Below, in pieces: positions 27,317-36,546 of a stretch of DNA of 64,000 nt. Source of the stretch: an uncultured Odoribacter sp. GTDB lineage: Bacteria; Bacteroidota; Bacteroidia; Bacteroidales; Marinifilaceae. The stretch spans positions 259,975 through 323,974 of the forward strand of contig CAJURM010000001.1 in the NCBI GenBank assembly GCA_910589025.1. Reading direction: 5' to 3'. A model generated the notes under the pieces. That model was not told the origin of the DNA. It saw only the letters and a program-made list of their open reading frames with translations, and did not search any database. The first letter of the stretch is position 1; every line of letters starts with the position of its first letter. The position numbers and the translations under genes are program-made.

Positions 27317-29104
27317 TTACATCCTCTCCGGCATCTCAATTCCCAGCATCCCCATGGCATTCCGAATCGCCACGCTGCATTCTTTAGCCAGTAATAAGCG
27401 GAAATTACGCACCTGTTCATCCTCTTCTTTCAAGATAGAGAAATCATGGTAAAACTGGTTGAATTCCTTCGCCAGCTCATAAGCATAATTTGCCAACAGT
27501 GCCGGGCTGTAGCTGTCGCCCGCTTCTTTCACTACCGCTGGTAATTTGGCGATCCATTTAATCAAATCCTGTTCTTTATCTGAAATCCTGATGTGCAGGT
27601 CACTTTTTCCCACCGTTGTCCCGCTCTCTGCCGCTTTGCGCAGTATCGACCGGATACGAGCATACGTATACTGAATGAACGGTCCAGTATTTCCGTTAAA
27701 ATCAATGGATTCCTTCGGGTTGAACATCATGGTTTTCTTCGGATCCACTTTCAGTATAAAATATTTCAATGCCCCTAAAGCCACTTTCCGGTATACATCT
27801 TCTGCTTCTGCTTCGGAATATCCCTCCAATTTTCCTAATTCTCTGGATGTTTCCCGGGCGGTATGAATCATTTCCTGCATCAAATCATCAGCATCAACGA
27901 CTGTACCCTCTCGGGATTTCATCTTTCCTTCCGGCAATTCCACCATCCCATAGGACAAGTGTTTTATCTTGTTTGCCCAAGCAAATCCCAATTTTCCACA
28001 AATCAACGACAACACCTGGAAATGGTAGTTCTGCTCATTCCCCACCACATAAATCATTTCATCCATATCGAATTCGTTGAACCGCTCATAGGCAGTCCCG
28101 ATGTCCTGCGTCATATATACGGACGTCCCGTCATCCCGTAACAACAGCTTATGGTCGAGTCCGTCGCCAGTCAAATCTGCCCAGACGCTTCCCGTATCTT
28201 TTTTATACAATACACCGTCAGATAAGCCTTTCAACACAATGTCGCGACCTTTCTTGTAGGTCTGGGACTCAAAATACACTTTGTCAAATCCGACTCCCAT
28301 CAGCCGATAAGTTTCATCAAATCCTTTGAGTACCCAATCGTTCATTTTACGCCAAAGAGCAACGGTATCCTCGTCTCCCGCTTCCCATTTCCGAAGCATT
28401 TCCTGGGCTTCCAACAATATCGGCGCGTTCTTTTTCGCTTCTTCTTCTTCCATACCCTTCTCCATCAACTGTTTGATTTCCGCTTTGTACTCTTTATCAA
28501 AACGAACATAATAATCCCCAACAAAATGATCCCCTTTCATTCCGGTAGACTCCGGTGTCGTACCATTTGCAAACTTGAGCCAGGCAATCATGCTTTTACA
28601 GATATGGATACCTCTGTCGTTCACCAGGTTCACCATTTTCACCTCATGCCCGTTGGCCTTCTGTATTTCAGACACAGACCACCCGAGAAGATTGTTTCGG
28701 ATGTGCCCCAAGTGCAAGGGTTTGTTGGTGTTCGGAGAAGAGTATTCTATCATATAGCTTTTTCCGCTGGCTTGTTTGACATAACCGTAGTTTTCCTCTT
28801 CTGTCACAGCATTCAATACACCCAACCAATAAGCAGAAGAAATCACAACATTCAAAAATCCCTTGATAACATTGTAATCCTGTACTTCCTCTATATTCTG
28901 CTTGAGATACTCTCCTAATTCTTTACCGGTCTCTTCCGGAGATTTGCGGGAATAACGTGTAAACGGGAAAACCACTACCGTCAAGTCCCCTGCAAAATCC
29001 TTGCGGGTGGCCTGCAACTGGATATCTTTAGCCTCAACCTCCATGCCATAACACTGTTTTACCGCTTCAATTACTTTCGCCGTCAATAAACTTTCAATAC
29101 TCAT
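27317..29104 (-). CDS. argS: Arginyl-tRNA synthetase
   Basis: The 595-residue product charges tRNA-Arg. The class I signature HLGHIRNN (a HIGH variant) is near residue 130, KMKSREG takes the place of KMSKS, and the anticodon-binding DALR domain is at the C-terminus (ALLANYAYELAKEFNQFYH). It begins with the Arg-tRNA-synthetase N-terminal additional domain. It is the first gene of a leftward cluster and is divergent from mscS. Confidence 0.97.
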   Translation of the reverse strand: MSIESLLTAKVIEAVKQCYGMEVEAKDIQLQATRKDFAGDLTVVVFPFTRYSRKSPEETGKELGEYLKQNIEEVQDYNVIKGFLNVVISSAYWLGVLNAVTEEENYGYVKQASGKSYMIEYSSPNTNKPLHLGHIRNNLLGWSVSEIQKANGHEVKMVNLVNDRGIHICKSMIAWLKFANGTTPESTGMKGDHFVGDYYVRFDKEYKAEIKQLMEKGMEEEEAKKNAPILLEAQEMLRKWEAGDEDTVALWRKMNDWVLKGFDETYRLMGVGFDKVYFESQTYKKGRDIVLKGLSDGVLYKKDTGSVWADLTGDGLDHKLLLRDDGTSVYMTQDIGTAYERFNEFDMDEMIYVVGNEQNYHFQVLSLICGKLGFAWANKIKHLSYGMVELPEGKMKSREGTVVDADDLMQEMIHTARETSRELGKLEGYSEAEAEDVYRKVALGALKYFILKVDPKKTMMFNPKESIDFNGNTGPFIQYTYARIRSILRKAAESGTTVGKSDLHIRISDKEQDLIKWIAKLPAVVKEAGDSYSPALLANYAYELAKEFNQFYHDFSILKEEDEQVRNFRLLLAKECSVAIRNAMGMLGIEMPERM

Positions 29105-29166
29105 TATCTTAAACTTTAAATGATTTTACTCTCCTTTTGCAGGGCTTTTCCAATCCCAGCAAGTTG

Positions 29167-29174
29167 CAAAAATA
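29167..29174 (-). promoter_or_regulatory. -7 element for argS
   Basis: On the minus strand TATTTTTG fits TAnnTTTG, about 62 bases upstream of the argS start codon, with a T-rich -33 region. Confidence 0.5.
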
Positions 29175-29308
29175 CAATTATTTGGTGAAAAGGAAAAAAG
29201 CCGCTGAATACCACTCAAACTTTTTCTATGAGAAACAAAAACGGAACAAAGCAATTCTTCCTTCTCCTGTTTTCCAATCAGAAAGCACGCAATTATTTTC
29301 ATTTTTTA

Positions 29309-29316
29309 TATTTTTG
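29309..29316 (+). promoter_or_regulatory. -7 element for mscS
   Basis: TATTTTTG fits TAnnTTTG, 51 bases upstream of the mscS ATG at 29368. No clear -33 element is seen. Confidence 0.45.
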
Positions 29317-29367
29317 CAGCAAGATTAAAGATAAGAATTTCAATTGATTCATTTTAAATTTAACAAC

Positions 29368-30207
29368 ATGGAGGAACTTTTTAACTCTGCATCCAATATT
29401 TCATGGGATGTATTTCTAAGCAAAGTCGTTGATCTGGGAACTTCTTTCGGCTCCCGAATCATCGGAGCGGTTATTATTCTGATCATTGGCCGTTGGCTGA
29501 TCCGCAAAATCAACCGTCTGGTGGCCACCATACTGGAAAAAAGGCATGCAGAAGCTTCTTTGTCTTCTTTTGTCAAGAGCCTAGTCAAAATCTCCCTCAA
29601 CTTCTTATTGGTAATTGTGATTATCAGTAAGCTAGGCATCGAGGCGAGCTCATTCATTGCTCTTTTTGCTTCTGCCGGTGTTGCCATTGGTATGGCATTA
29701 AGCGGAACACTGCAAAACTTTGCCGGCGGAGTAATGATTTTATTGTTCAAGCCTTTTAAAGTCGGAGATGTCATTGAAGCCCAGGGACAAAGCGGAGCCG
29801 TGAAAGAGATCCAAATTTTCAACACCATTATCTCTACCCCGGATAATAAAATCATCATCATTCCCAATGGAGGATTATCCACCGGTATTACCAAAAATTA
29901 CTCCAAAGAAGCCACCCGCCGAGTGGACTGGGAATTCGGTATCGGTTACGGCGACAACTATGACAAAGCCAAAGCTGTTCTGGAAAAACTGATTACGGCT
30001 GACCAACGTATTTTAAAGGATCCGGCTCATTTCATCGCCCTGTCTTCATTGGGAGCAAATTCCGTAAACATCGTTGTACGGGCATGGGTAAACGCTGCTG
30101 ATTACTGGGGCGTGTTTTTCGATATGAACGAAAGTGTGTATAAGACTTTTGAACAAGAAGGACTCAATATCCCGTTCCCGCAAATGGATGTACATTTAAT
30201 TCAGTAA
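29368..30207 (+). CDS. mscS: Small-conductance mechanosensitive channel, MscS family
   Basis: The 279-residue product opens under membrane tension to release solutes. There are three hydrophobic segments; the pore helix region is IALFASAGVAIGMALSGTLQ, then NFAGGVMILLFKPFKVGD starts the beta domain, as in E. coli MscS. I start at the ATG at 29368 and not the in-frame TTG at 29344, since family members begin with a short N-terminal helix. It is probably monocistronic. Confidence 0.93.
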   Translation: MEELFNSASNISWDVFLSKVVDLGTSFGSRIIGAVIILIIGRWLIRKINRLVATILEKRHAEASLSSFVKSLVKISLNFLLVIVIISKLGIEASSFIALFASAGVAIGMALSGTLQNFAGGVMILLFKPFKVGDVIEAQGQSGAVKEIQIFNTIISTPDNKIIIIPNGGLSTGITKNYSKEATRRVDWEFGIGYGDNYDKAKAVLEKLITADQRILKDPAHFIALSSLGANSVNIVVRAWVNAADYWGVFFDMNESVYKTFEQEGLNIPFPQMDVHLIQ

Positions 30208-30218
30208 TACATTCACAA

Positions 30219-30251
30219 GGATTAACGGCAATATCTGCCGTTAATCTTTTT
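30219..30251 (+). terminator. Terminator after mscS
   Basis: An 11-bp perfect stem GATTAACGGCA/TGCCGTTAATC followed by a T-rich run. Confidence 0.85.
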
Positions 30252-30333
30252 CTTTTCTTCAAAAAATCCCGGTTAAAATAAACTTCCCTCCTCTATCCCC
30301 GTTAAATCATTGTTTAACTTAAAACGAAAAACA

Positions 30334-30873
30334 ATGGAAACAGTTGAAAATTACAGAAGTTACAAGTATTGGTGGCTCATGCTCATCATTGGAATCCTGT
30401 CCGTTTTCTGCGGTATATGGGTGTTCCGGAATCCGATAGAATCTTACTTTGCCTTAACTACCTATTTCTGCATCATGTTTATTCTTTTTGGTATCAATGA
30501 AATTGTCCACGCTTTCGCCAATCAAAGATACAGGAATTGGGGCTGGGGACTGGCCACGGGAATCATCGATGTGATCATCGGGTGTATCTTTTTAGCCAAC
30601 CTGGAATGGGCCATTGACATACTCCCCTACGCAGTGGGTTTCATACTGATGTTTTTAGGTATCGATTTCATTGGATGGTCCACTCAGATGCAGTCTTTGA
30701 AAGTCCGCAACTGGGGATGGGTATTGACAGGAGGTATTCTAACCCTTATTTTTTCTTTCCTCATCATCTTCCATCCTTTGTTCGGGGTATTCAATATCAT
30801 TATATGGACAGGCTTAGCCTTTATTTTCGGAGGGATTTCGGCCATTATGTTTTCTCTGGCATTACGGAAATAA
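30334..30873 (+). CDS. HdeD/DUF308 family membrane protein
   Basis: The 179-residue product has six hydrophobic segments in three similar pairs, with repeated WGW and G..W motifs (RNWGWGLATGIIDVIIG; RNWGWVLTGGILTLIFS), as in DUF308/HdeD proteins. HdeD is linked to acid resistance in E. coli, but the role in this group is not known. The ATG at 30334 is preferred to the in-frame TTG at 30310. Confidence 0.88.
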   Translation: METVENYRSYKYWWLMLIIGILSVFCGIWVFRNPIESYFALTTYFCIMFILFGINEIVHAFANQRYRNWGWGLATGIIDVIIGCIFLANLEWAIDILPYAVGFILMFLGIDFIGWSTQMQSLKVRNWGWVLTGGILTLIFSFLIIFHPLFGVFNIIIWTGLAFIFGGISAIMFSLALRK

Positions 30874-30882
30874 GAGCCATAT

Positions 30883-30924
30883 AGAGAGGGGAATACACGA
30901 GAGTGCATCTCCCTCTTTCTTTTT
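30883..30924. terminator. Terminator after the DUF308 gene
   Basis: Stem AGAGAGGG/CCCTCTTT with one G-T wobble and a T-rich end, between convergent genes. Confidence 0.6.
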
Positions 30925-31243
30925 ATAACAGGTAGTAGCCCAAAAAAGTAATCAAAAAACCAATCAGTACAGAAGTTATCAGTACCGGAAAGACAAATCT
31001 TTTATATCCCCTTCCGGCAGCAATAACCAGCGGCAACACAAGTGCCAGCGTTACGACAGCTCCTTTCATCCACCAATGCACCCCCGGAAGAGTAATACGA
31101 TAAATCACCCAAGGCATCATGAAATAAAACAGGAAGAGGGCAAAAACCCAATATTTATCCGCTTTTTGCCTCAATAGCGGAATGATTCCGATAAATCCCG
31201 CCACCATACCAATTAATATTACAATCAAATTCCCTTTCATCAT
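30923..31243 (-). CDS. Small four-helix membrane protein, unknown
   Basis: The 106-residue product has four hydrophobic segments (starting MMKGNLIVILIGMVAGFIGI). No family is recognised. It starts 9 bases after ispE, in the same direction, so it is probably co-transcribed with it. Confidence 0.75.
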   Translation of the reverse strand: MMKGNLIVILIGMVAGFIGIIPLLRQKADKYWVFALFLFYFMMPWVIYRITLPGVHWWMKGAVVTLALVLPLVIAAGRGYKRFVFPVLITSVLIGFLITFLGYYLL

Positions 31244-31252
31244 TCACTCTTT

Positions 31253-32071
31253 TTATTTTTCATCCATCCAGACGAATCCGCCTTTCAAATCAGCGGTAAT
31301 TTTAGTATCCTGCCGAAAGATTCCATATACCCCCGAGCCGCTTCCCGTCATGGAAGCATACAAAGCCCCGGCTTCATACAGAGCCATTTTTGTCCTTTTG
31401 ATTTCCGGATGTTCCGCCAATATCATTTTCTCAAAATCGTTCCCTATTTTCATCTGCCATTTCTCGATGGCCAATCCGGGGAGGCGATGCAGATTGTAAG
31501 GAGCTTCACAAGGCACAATACCCCGGTAGGCTTCTGCCGTAGACACTTCACAATCGGGCTTTACGATAACAATTTTATAGTTTTCCAGGGACAAGGCGAT
31601 TTCTTCCAGTATCTCGCCTCTCCCCCCCACAAATGCAGGTGTATTTTTGATGAAAAACATACAATCGCTCCCCAAGCGGGAGGCATAGTTGATAAGTCCC
31701 CGCTCCGAAATTTTCAAATCAAAATAAGTATTAAGCAATTTCAGCATAAATGCCGCATCGGAGGAACCGCCCCCCAATCCCGCACCATACGGAATCAATT
31801 TATGCAATTTCACCTCTACTGCAGGCAAGTCGTAAGCGGCTGCCAGCAACTTATAGGCTTTTACAACTAAGTTCTTTTCGGCAGCGCAATCCACCGGAAT
31901 TCCTGTGTTCTGAAATACACATATCCCCTTCGGTTTGTTTATCTGATTAACTTCCAAGACATCAGCCAGGGCTACCGGATAAAACACAGATTCCAAGTTA
32001 TGAAATCCGTCCGGTCTTTTTCCGGTGACGTACAAACCCAAATTAATTTTAGCATTCGGATATACCAACAT
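31253..32071 (-). CDS. ispE: 4-diphosphocytidyl-2-C-methyl-D-erythritol kinase
   Basis: The 272-residue GHMP-family kinase phosphorylates CDP-methylerythritol in the non-mevalonate isoprenoid pathway. It begins with the typical PNAKINLGLYVTGKRPDGFH and has the ATP-binding loop PYGAGLGGGSSDAA. The C-terminal glycine-rich MTGSGSGVYGIF is also characteristic. It precedes a small membrane protein gene. Confidence 0.97.
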   Translation of the reverse strand: MLVYPNAKINLGLYVTGKRPDGFHNLESVFYPVALADVLEVNQINKPKGICVFQNTGIPVDCAAEKNLVVKAYKLLAAAYDLPAVEVKLHKLIPYGAGLGGGSSDAAFMLKLLNTYFDLKISERGLINYASRLGSDCMFFIKNTPAFVGGRGEILEEIALSLENYKIVIVKPDCEVSTAEAYRGIVPCEAPYNLHRLPGLAIEKWQMKIGNDFEKMILAEHPEIKRTKMALYEAGALYASMTGSGSGVYGIFRQDTKITADLKGGFVWMDEK

Positions 32072-32416
32072 GATTTTCTAATTTCTGACCTGTTCACTTC
32101 CTCCTCCTTCAAAGTGGTAACTTCCGGTAAGAGTTGAAAACAAAAGTATAATTAAAAAATAAGAATCTGAAATTATTATCCCGCCAATTGAACCGCTCCC
32201 GCCACAAAAATATATCCCTCACCCTATCGGCATGGCGCTTTCACAGGAGATTTTCTATCGATTCCTGCGCAATTACGATTTAGGAGCAAACCAACGGCAT
32301 CCGGAAGCACAATTGATGTTTCGCTACGACGCTTTTCATTTTTTACCCCCTTTCAACTCTTCAAGTTTTTTCGTATCTTTGCGGAGATAATAAGTAAATA
32401 TTAAAACTCAATACTC
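32072..32416. other. Intergenic interval with a short open frame
   Basis: The divergent gap between ispE and the thioredoxin gene holds the promoter of the latter. A 52-codon plus-strand frame (32232-32390) has a well-mixed composition (MALSQEIFYRFLRNYDLGAN...) and stays open upstream of its ATG for about 23 more codons. It could be a gene remnant; no family is recognised, and it overlaps the promoter, so I do not call it a gene. Confidence 0.3.
32351..32381 (+). promoter_or_regulatory. Promoter of the secreted thioredoxin gene
   Basis: TATCTTTG (32374-32381) fits TAnnTTTG, and TTTC lies 19 bases upstream. The start codon is 35 bases downstream. Confidence 0.65.
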
Positions 32417-32857
32417 ATGAAAAACAAATTCATACTTCTGTTTTTTCTGCTTCTCTCAGGTCTTTTTCTGACTGTTAACGGCCAGACAGTAAAAGAACTC
32501 ACTACACAGGAATTCAAAGACCAAATCTGGAATTACGATAAAAACAAGGAGTGGAAATTCGAGGGGAAAAAACCTGTTATTATAGACTTGTATGCCACTT
32601 GGTGCGGCCCTTGCAAGCGGTTGGCCCCTATTCTCTCCGATATTCAGAAGGACTACGGCGACAAAATCCAGATTTACAAGGTAGATACGGACAAAGAAAG
32701 AGAATTGGCTCGGCTGTTCAACGTAAGCAGCATACCTTTGATGGTTTTTATACCCCTCAAAGGCGATCCTTTTTTGGTATCCGGTTTGCGCCCGAAAGAG
32801 CAATTGGTACAAATCATCAATGAGAAGCTGATTGCCTCTCCCGCCAATAAAAAATAA
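32417..32857 (+). CDS. Secreted thioredoxin-family protein
   Basis: The 146-residue product has a signal peptide (MKNKFILLFFLLLSGLFL, cleavage near NGQ) and one thioredoxin fold with the active site ATWCGPCKRLAP and cis-proline loop SSIPLMVF. A periplasmic thiol-disulfide role is expected from the WCGPC site and the signal. It lies 126 bases before a zincin-propeller gene that has its own promoter. Confidence 0.9.
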   Translation: MKNKFILLFFLLLSGLFLTVNGQTVKELTTQEFKDQIWNYDKNKEWKFEGKKPVIIDLYATWCGPCKRLAPILSDIQKDYGDKIQIYKVDTDKERELARLFNVSSIPLMVFIPLKGDPFLVSGLRPKEQLVQIINEKLIASPANKK

Positions 32858-32902
32858 TATCCTAAAATCGTTTCATCTTCCCTGCAATCTCGGGAGAACA
32901 TT

Positions 32903-32934
32903 TTTGTATATATTTTTTGAAATATCTATTTTTG
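32903..32934 (+). promoter_or_regulatory. Promoter of the zincin-propeller gene pair
   Basis: TTTG (32903-32906), 20 bases, then TATTTTTG (32927-32934): both elements match the consensus. Confidence 0.75.
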
Positions 32935-32983
32935 CCCCCTCAAAAAATAGCTATCTTAAATTATATTTTCAAAACAAAAAGGG

Positions 32984-35059
32984 ATGATGAAAAGAGGTTT
33001 TTCTACCAGCCTATTCGTTTTGGCTGGTATTTTTTTATTATCGGTCAGTTGTGATGATGACAAAACATCGCTGCCCGAAGGAGGAGAAGGTGTGAATGAA
33101 TTTCCTGTCACACTGACAGAAGCGGATTATAACCCAGACAATACGTATTATCTGCTGAATGACGATGAATCCCCGGACGTCTTCTTTGACGCAAGTCAGC
33201 GGAATTTCTATGTCACCCAGCCTTTGCAAATCCAGATGGATGACGAGCACAATTTCCAGCTCCGTTTTTACAGCCCCAGAGCCCTGAAAAACGTCACCAT
33301 TTGGGCCACGATAGACGGTTACGAACAAGAGTTCAAATTTATGTCTCTTGAAAAGGTCATGCCGTTCCAGCAACTTCGGGTGCATATTCCTTTCGCCACC
33401 GAAGACATAACAGCCTATACCCGCAAAGGGAAAAAAATTCAGATCATGGCTAACCCGTATCTGATGAAAGAGAACATTACATTTACCATTGAATGCAACG
33501 ATCCTTATTGGAAAAAACTGCAATCCATCCGTTGCAAATGGCATATTTCTTTCGGCAGATACAGCGATACTCACCAGAACTGGCGCTACAAGATGAAAGC
33601 TTCACACACACGCGAAGCCGTAGCAATCGCGCTGAACATGAGTTATATGTTTTCCTCTGAGCGATTTAAAAACGCACTGCATGATTTCGGTCCCCTGCAC
33701 AGTAACAACGACAAAAATATCATTGACAAAGATGCCCTGCTGACGAAAGCAATTAACCACCGCGGATTGGTTTTCGGCTACACAACAGGAGTCATGGGAT
33801 TGGGAGGCGGAACCACTTTCGGTATACATGAATCCTGTTATCTGGAACACTATGCCGATGACAAAAGTATTACAGAAACCATCTACCATGAATTCGCCCA
33901 CTGCCTGGGGTACGGTCACACCGGTAATATGACATACGAACAAACGGGACCAGGATGGGTCTCTTTATGCAATAAGGTATATGTCGATTTATCACTGGAT
34001 AAGGAACTTCCCGTTTACTCCCGCCGTTTCATGCACACCCGCAGAAATAAAAACAGGTATTTTGACGATATATACGTGACCTCCAAATACATTATCGAAG
34101 ACCCGGAACTGGACGCCCTTGACGGCGGATTGTCCCCGCTGCAAGGAGAAACGGATTTAGGCGGAAATAACGGAAATCCGGTCAGATTCAAACTGGATTA
34201 TACGGACGTACCCGGAGCTACAGCCTCCACGTTCCGTCCCAAAGACGTATATGTATACGGTGATACACTGTATGTCGTAAACGACGCTGACAACAATTAC
34301 AGTTTAGAAATATTCAACATTGCTGACGGTACGAAAAAACATGTGGCAAGCATTAAGGAATGGGCACAGGGAGAAACGACAGAGAAGTTTGCAGGCCGTC
34401 CGAATGGCGTCACGCGCGCCAACGGCAAGATTTATGTCACCCATGAAAACAGCCGCACGGAAATTTTCGATGCAATAACCCACCAATTCTATACCTGTAT
34501 CGGTACTGGCAGTTGGGGAACAGGTGCATCCCAAACCGTTCATGCTTTTGACGTGTTGCTCCACAAAGGACTTATCTTGATTCACGATAAACGCACTATT
34601 GTTGCTGTGGAAGAACGGATACTGGAAGCTGGAAAGACACCACGCATATACATCCGTTTCGAAGGAGTAGGCGAATCAAACGGTACCTATGGCATGGCTG
34701 TGGAAGAAGAGAGCGGATTGCTCTATTCCGTTCATCCCTCAAAGCGTATTGATGTATTCAACCTCACCGACATACACGAAGGTACTACCCTTAAACGCAC
34801 GAGGCAGATGGCTTATAAAAACAATCCTTATGCCCTGGAATTCCACGACGGGAAACTGTATGTCAGTTCCAACGGCGAGGAAAAATTTTGTGAAGTCAAC
34901 CCAAAAACGGGAGATATTCTCAAGAACCACACTGTTATCGGAGATATCACCCTGGACACTCCGGAAAAGTTCTGCATCCGCCGGAACACATTGTTCATTA
35001 CCGACCGGACGAAAAACGGGGCATGCGTATACGCGATTCCCATGAGTGAAGTAAAATAA
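32984..35059 (+). CDS. Surface lipoprotein: zincin metalloprotease domain fused to a C-terminal beta-propeller
   Basis: The 691-residue product has a lipoprotein signal (SVSCDDDK; three Asp after the Cys favour surface export). The zinc motif HEFAHCLGYGH has histidines 302, 306 and 312 with Glu303, a metzincin-like pattern. Residues of about 400-690 form repeated strands with patterns such as DVYVYGDTLYVVND and NGVTRANGKIYVTHENS, as in a six-bladed NHL-like propeller. That half resembles the next gene product along its length (FYTCIGTGSWG here, YLTCIGNGKWSG there). I do not recognise the full architecture as a named family. A surface protein-binding protease is the likely role. Confidence 0.82.
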   Translation: MMKRGFSTSLFVLAGIFLLSVSCDDDKTSLPEGGEGVNEFPVTLTEADYNPDNTYYLLNDDESPDVFFDASQRNFYVTQPLQIQMDDEHNFQLRFYSPRALKNVTIWATIDGYEQEFKFMSLEKVMPFQQLRVHIPFATEDITAYTRKGKKIQIMANPYLMKENITFTIECNDPYWKKLQSIRCKWHISFGRYSDTHQNWRYKMKASHTREAVAIALNMSYMFSSERFKNALHDFGPLHSNNDKNIIDKDALLTKAINHRGLVFGYTTGVMGLGGGTTFGIHESCYLEHYADDKSITETIYHEFAHCLGYGHTGNMTYEQTGPGWVSLCNKVYVDLSLDKELPVYSRRFMHTRRNKNRYFDDIYVTSKYIIEDPELDALDGGLSPLQGETDLGGNNGNPVRFKLDYTDVPGATASTFRPKDVYVYGDTLYVVNDADNNYSLEIFNIADGTKKHVASIKEWAQGETTEKFAGRPNGVTRANGKIYVTHENSRTEIFDAITHQFYTCIGTGSWGTGASQTVHAFDVLLHKGLILIHDKRTIVAVEERILEAGKTPRIYIRFEGVGESNGTYGMAVEEESGLLYSVHPSKRIDVFNLTDIHEGTTLKRTRQMAYKNNPYALEFHDGKLYVSSNGEEKFCEVNPKTGDILKNHTVIGDITLDTPEKFCIRRNTLFITDRTKNGACVYAIPMSEVK

Positions 35060-35095
35060 AAGTGAAGTGAAACAAATGACAATCGCCTAAAACAA

Positions 35096-36139
35096 ATGAA
35101 TATGAAATTATATACTTACTTTCTGCTAATATTATTGGGAACACTAAACATAGGATGCAGCAAAGACGATGACAATTCATCCGGTTTAGATAACGGAGAG
35201 TACACCAGCCATTGGTACTACTCTTACGAAGCAACACAATTGCTTACAGCAGCAACTTTCGGAATGGAAACCGTAGAAGATTTTATTCCTTATACCGTAG
35301 CCCACATAGGAGACACACTTTTTATCGCCAACACCGGCCAGGCAGGACACAGTCTGTTGATGTTCAGCCAAAAGAAAGGCGAACTGCTCGGCACGTTGAA
35401 AGCATGGCAGTTTAATAACGAAGAAAAAAGTTTCACGAGTCCGATAGACGCTATTATAGCAGCAGGCAACCGTTTGTATGTGGCCGAACGCCAGTCGTGC
35501 ATACATGTATTCCAATTACCCGACCTGAGTTACCTTACCTGTATCGGTAACGGAAAATGGAGCGGACCCGTATTTCAGGCACAGGCACTTACCGTCAAAG
35601 ACGGACTCATCTTTGCCCGCGACAAAAACGGACAGGTCAGTATTTATAAAGAATCGGACGCCACAACGGAAAACTATCAAAAAACACAACGCTATCGGCA
35701 GGCTTCCGCCAACGGCAGTCCGGGAAATAACGCTTTTGCCCCCCACTATATGGAAGTCAACGCAGAAGGAAATATTCTGCTCACAGACTACGAAGGGAAA
35801 AAAATACGGGTACTTAATCCAGCATTGGTCAATGACGATTTTAAAAACGGAACCTCCATCGACCTCGACGATCAGGCTCTGATGCTTGATTTTAAACCCA
35901 AGACATTTGCCGTGTGCGGCGAACGTTGGTATGCCACAGGCGACAACGACGCCATTAATATATATGACAGCCAGCAAAAAGAATGGATCAAAAAATTGAA
36001 AACCATCAAAGGATATGTGTTCTCCCAACCTGCCCGTATTTATACCCAGAGCGATTCCGTATTTTGGGTTTCGGACATTCACAATGCCAAAAGGACATTG
36101 GTGAAAATGGTTGCACACAAAGGAGAAATACGCGAATAA
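35096..36139 (+). CDS. Lipoprotein made of a beta-propeller, paralogous to the upstream C-terminal domain
   Basis: The 347-residue product has a lipoprotein signal (NIGCSKDDDN) and then propeller-like repeats (IGDTLFIANTGQAG; AAGNRLYVAERQSCIHVF; LTVKDGLIFARDKNG). It lacks any HExxH, so it is the propeller without the protease. It starts 37 bases after the zincin-propeller gene and ends at a strong terminator. It may form a complex with the preceding protein or compete for the same ligand; this is inference. Confidence 0.82.
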   Translation: MNMKLYTYFLLILLGTLNIGCSKDDDNSSGLDNGEYTSHWYYSYEATQLLTAATFGMETVEDFIPYTVAHIGDTLFIANTGQAGHSLLMFSQKKGELLGTLKAWQFNNEEKSFTSPIDAIIAAGNRLYVAERQSCIHVFQLPDLSYLTCIGNGKWSGPVFQAQALTVKDGLIFARDKNGQVSIYKESDATTENYQKTQRYRQASANGSPGNNAFAPHYMEVNAEGNILLTDYEGKKIRVLNPALVNDDFKNGTSIDLDDQALMLDFKPKTFAVCGERWYATGDNDAINIYDSQQKEWIKKLKTIKGYVFSQPARIYTQSDSVFWVSDIHNAKRTLVKMVAHKGEIRE

Positions 36140-36174
36140 ATCATATAAGGCACACTGATGCCTGAATAGGTTGT

Positions 36175-36210
36175 TAAGCCCGTCTGTATTACCAGACGGG
36201 CTTAATTGTT
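36175..36210 (+). terminator. Terminator of the propeller gene pair
   Basis: A 10-11 bp perfect stem AAGCCCGTCTG/CAGACGGGCTT with a short loop and TTAATTGTTATTT after it. Confidence 0.85.
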
Positions 36211-36271
36211 ATTTATTAGCTCATTTGCACTTTTCAAAAAAACACACCCTCTCCGATTTCCTTTCCCCAAC

Positions 36272-36285
36272 AAAACGATCGTTTT
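36272..36285. repeat. Perfect 14-bp palindrome, first of two
   Basis: AAAACGATCGTTTT is self-complementary. The same core recurs at 36411-36422, and both copies are followed by T-run then CT. They bracket the -7 element at 36373, as expected for operator sites. Confidence 0.6.
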
Positions 36286-36372
36286 TCTAAGCAATCCGAA
36301 GGGAAGGAAACTACCAAGACATATCAGAAACAAGTTTGTGACTTAAAAACACTTAGAATATAAAAAAAAACG

Positions 36373-36380
36373 TACCTTTG
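36373..36380 (+). promoter_or_regulatory. -7 element for the PAP2 gene
   Basis: TACCTTTG fits TAnnTTTG. No -33 TTTG is at the right distance, so the promoter may need an activator. The leader to the ATG would be about 155 bases. Confidence 0.5.
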
Positions 36381-36410
36381 GGAGACATAATAAAAAATGC
36401 CGCACCATTT

Positions 36411-36502
36411 AAACGATCGTTTTTTCTGTAATGTAAATACCTGATTTTCATTACAGAATTCGTTCAAATAATACACCATAAAAATACTTGTACCCGTACA
36501 AG
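36411..36502 (+). promoter_or_regulatory. Palindrome copy and two inverted repeats in the PAP2 leader
   Basis: The leader holds AAACGATCGTTT (36411-36422), then TTCTGTAATG/CATTACAGAA (10 bp perfect, 36424-36433 and 36449-36458), then CTTGTAC/GTACAAG (7 bp perfect, loop CC, 36487-36502). They may be protein-binding sites or RNA hairpins before the PAP2 start at 36547. Confidence 0.5.
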
Positions 36503-36546
36503 GAGAAAGAGGTCAGGCATTCTTCGGCAAACCCAAGTAAGAAGCT

